Shown in pieces: positions 63,501 to 64,000 of a DNA stretch of 64,000 nt. Every line of letters starts with the position of its first letter. Position 1 is the stretch's first letter. The position numbers were made by a program, and so were the translations under genes. The notes under the pieces were generated by a model that saw only the letters and a program-made list of their open reading frames with translations, had not been told where the DNA came from and made no database searches. Location of the stretch: positions 682,001-746,000 of the forward strand of contig NZ_CP037858.1 of assembly GCF_006974125.1 (NCBI RefSeq), read 5' to 3'. This DNA is from Stenotrophomonas maltophilia (lineage in GTDB: Bacteria; Pseudomonadota; Gammaproteobacteria; Xanthomonadales; Xanthomonadaceae).

Positions 63501-64000
63501 ACGCTAGCAAGGTTCTATCGATGGTACCCGTCGCGTAGTCACCGTGGACACTCAAAACACCACGCCGATAGCCATCGTAACCCCAGCTCGCGTAGCGCTG
63601 ACCACTTTCATCGGTGATGCCCGTCAACGTGTGGGGCTGGGAAACACCAGTCGTCTGATCCAATTCGTTGTAGTGGTAGCGACGGACGGACTCACCGGCT
63701 GGCGCTTCCGGATAGGAAACGCTGACCAGATCCCCATCGGCGTAGCCATATCGGATAGCACGCCCGGTTGGCAACGTGACCGATGCGACCATTTGATCCT
63801 TGTACGTGAAGACCAGACTTCGCCCTTCGGGGTCGGTTACCTTCTCCAGCCTCTTGATGCCATCCGCATAAGCATTGGACAGTACCTGTCGATGACCGCC
63901 AAGATCGGTGATCGATGTGAGCAGACCATCACGATCATAGGTTTCTACAGTGCCGTCGCCGCGCGAATAGGTGAACGAGCTGAGTGCCCTCCACTCATGA
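60592..64000 (-). CDS. Rhs repeat protein (5' part beyond window)
   Basis: At least 1136 codons of a YD-repeat protein, open to the right edge, so the N-terminus is missing. Repeats such as YDGAGRPTSVKDPNGIVTEI, YDVAHRLTAISDSQGNS, YDALDRVIGIAYPD and YDALGRLTQTQDGLTATPIE give the beta-cocoon shell. The hyperconserved end RYSQSDPIGLAGGISTFSYV marks the autoproteolysis region, with VDPKGL beyond it. After that only about 30 residues remain before the TAG at 60592. Rhs proteins deliver C-terminal toxins, usually through type VI secretion. No secretion gene for it is in view. Confidence 0.9.
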   Translation of the reverse strand, partial: HEWRALSSFTYSRGDGTVETYDRDGLLTSITDLGGHRQVLSNAYADGIKRLEKVTDPEGRSLVFTYKDQMVASVTLPTGRAIRYGYADGDLVSVSYPEAPAGESVRRYHYNELDQTTGVSQPHTLTGITDESGQRYASWGYDGYRRGVLSVHGDYATGTIDRTLLAFNDDGTTTVTDSLGKVRHYGFDVKHRVARLASLDELCLGCSNTARAKTYDGNGMVQSSVDFAGNETTFSHNARLLEVQRVEAANDATGLRRIVQTDWHPSLRVPVERRILDAANVLVSRSTWTYNARGQALAATQVDPATGEARTTTSTYCEADDVAAGRCPLLGLLTQVDGPRLDVTDTTSYIYYPSSDAGCATGSGSCLYRKGDLWKVINAAGHISELLAYDGAGRPTSVKDPNGIVTEIAYHPRGRPTIVRFDSASGAGARTTRLDYWPTGLVKRVTQPDGSSVSYSYDVAHRLTAISDSQGNSITFVLDNAGNRVVEETRDVNGVLKRALSRIYNQFGQLTTEADSGANPTDYSYDANGNIASRTDALGRKSRQQYDPLNRLVLSLQDVGGLDVEVRTHYNAMDQVIRVTDPKGLSTTYSYNAFGDLTGQVSPDSGASQYTVDSGGNRRTFTDARGVTASYQYDALDRVIGIAYPDASLDVSYSYDLAPESCPADERFAKGRLGQVQHAGGSTLYCYGRLGQITRKVQTINGLTRTVRYSYSPSGNLATLVYPDGSIVDYVRDGFDRVNQIGLTRPGQARQVVVNDVAYAAFGPVIGWTYGNGRRLDRPLDLDYRAQAVNDPTPGGLSQSYSYDPVGSIVALKNGSGSQVMARYAYDALGRLTQTQDGLTATPIETYAYDSSGNRTSLKTAGGTLLYTYPATSHHLTAVDGVGRDHDASGNTVRVEGKEYVYNDANRMAAVKQDGNVLEGYAYNHLGERILRVPFGGDKQITLYDEAGQWLGDHFESGRSQQAIWLDDYPVALVSSADAGSPELVYIQPDHLGTPRVVVDPVRDTAIWEWSSRSEVFGNQIPNPDPDGDGVKFDLSLRFPGQQATEATGLFYNYQREYDPAVGRYSQSDPIGLAGGISTFSYVSARPVQRVDPKGLRELQRLAGQLADTGRSSEMDAAGVVASSATAAQFMDLGA

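Noticed and set aside
60700..64000. Possible CRISPR or tandem DNA repeat in the Rhs gene
   Set aside because: The periodicity is of the YD-repeat protein, not of conserved DNA repeats with spacers.

Overview
The window is high-GC Gammaproteobacterial chromosome, almost certainly the Stenotrophomonas maltophilia complex (Xanthomonadaceae). Three things point there: clusters of GTAG-headed palindromes of the SMAG type (near 2.8, 8.3 and 10.6 kb), a chromosomal bacteria-killing type IV secretion system with Xanthomonadales-specific traits (a large VirB7, effectors with a C-terminal XVIPCD recruitment domain), and the gene content in general. No rRNA gene, intact tRNA, CRISPR array, prophage or insertion sequence was seen.

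Layout. 0-14.4 kb is mostly core or housekeeping: a truncated MATE exporter, DUF2239, a NUDIX hydrolase, DUF1249, the divergent ppsR/ppsA pair, an MscS channel, an OYE-family reductase, an EcsC-like protein, orn, tadA, a divergent HxlR regulator/quinone reductase pair and two GNAT acetyltransferases. 14.6-36.6 kb is the antibacterial island. It holds a lipase effector preceded by a lipoprotein immunity candidate and a further small gene, a GH19 peptidoglycan-hydrolase effector with two flanking unknown genes, four tandem DUF4189 secreted paralogs, and then virB6-B5-B4-B3-B2-B1-B11-B10-B9-B8-B7 and virD4 read leftward (transcription order virD4, B7 to B11, B1 to B6). The 430-base leader before virB7 carries a cluster of TTCAC/GTGAA half-sites and a good CsrA-type site. 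36.8-45.7 kb holds an MFS exporter, a MerR/OYE pair, small envelope proteins, a TetR/FAD-monooxygenase pair and a TonB-dependent siderophore receptor behind an iron-box-like palindrome. 46-53.5 kb holds a two-component system followed by a MacAB-type pump and small secreted proteins, including an EF-hand protein. 53.6-60 kb holds an HxlR/quinone-oxidoreductase pair, a DNA helicase IV-like protein with a C-terminal zinc ribbon, and a small gene whose decayed second copy lies 4 kb away. 59.9-64 kb is an Rhs polymorphic toxin that runs off the right edge. Its C-terminal tip is cut off by a single in-frame TAG and is followed by an ankyrin-repeat immunity candidate.

The most unusual signal outside the secretion system is a dispersed family of three 65-67 residue secreted peptides with identical cysteine spacing. 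Each is preceded by the same short leader hairpin displaying AAGGA in its loop, as in a CsrA/RsmA site. Together with the CsrA-type site before virB7, this suggests, as inference only, post-transcriptional co-control of competitive secreted products.
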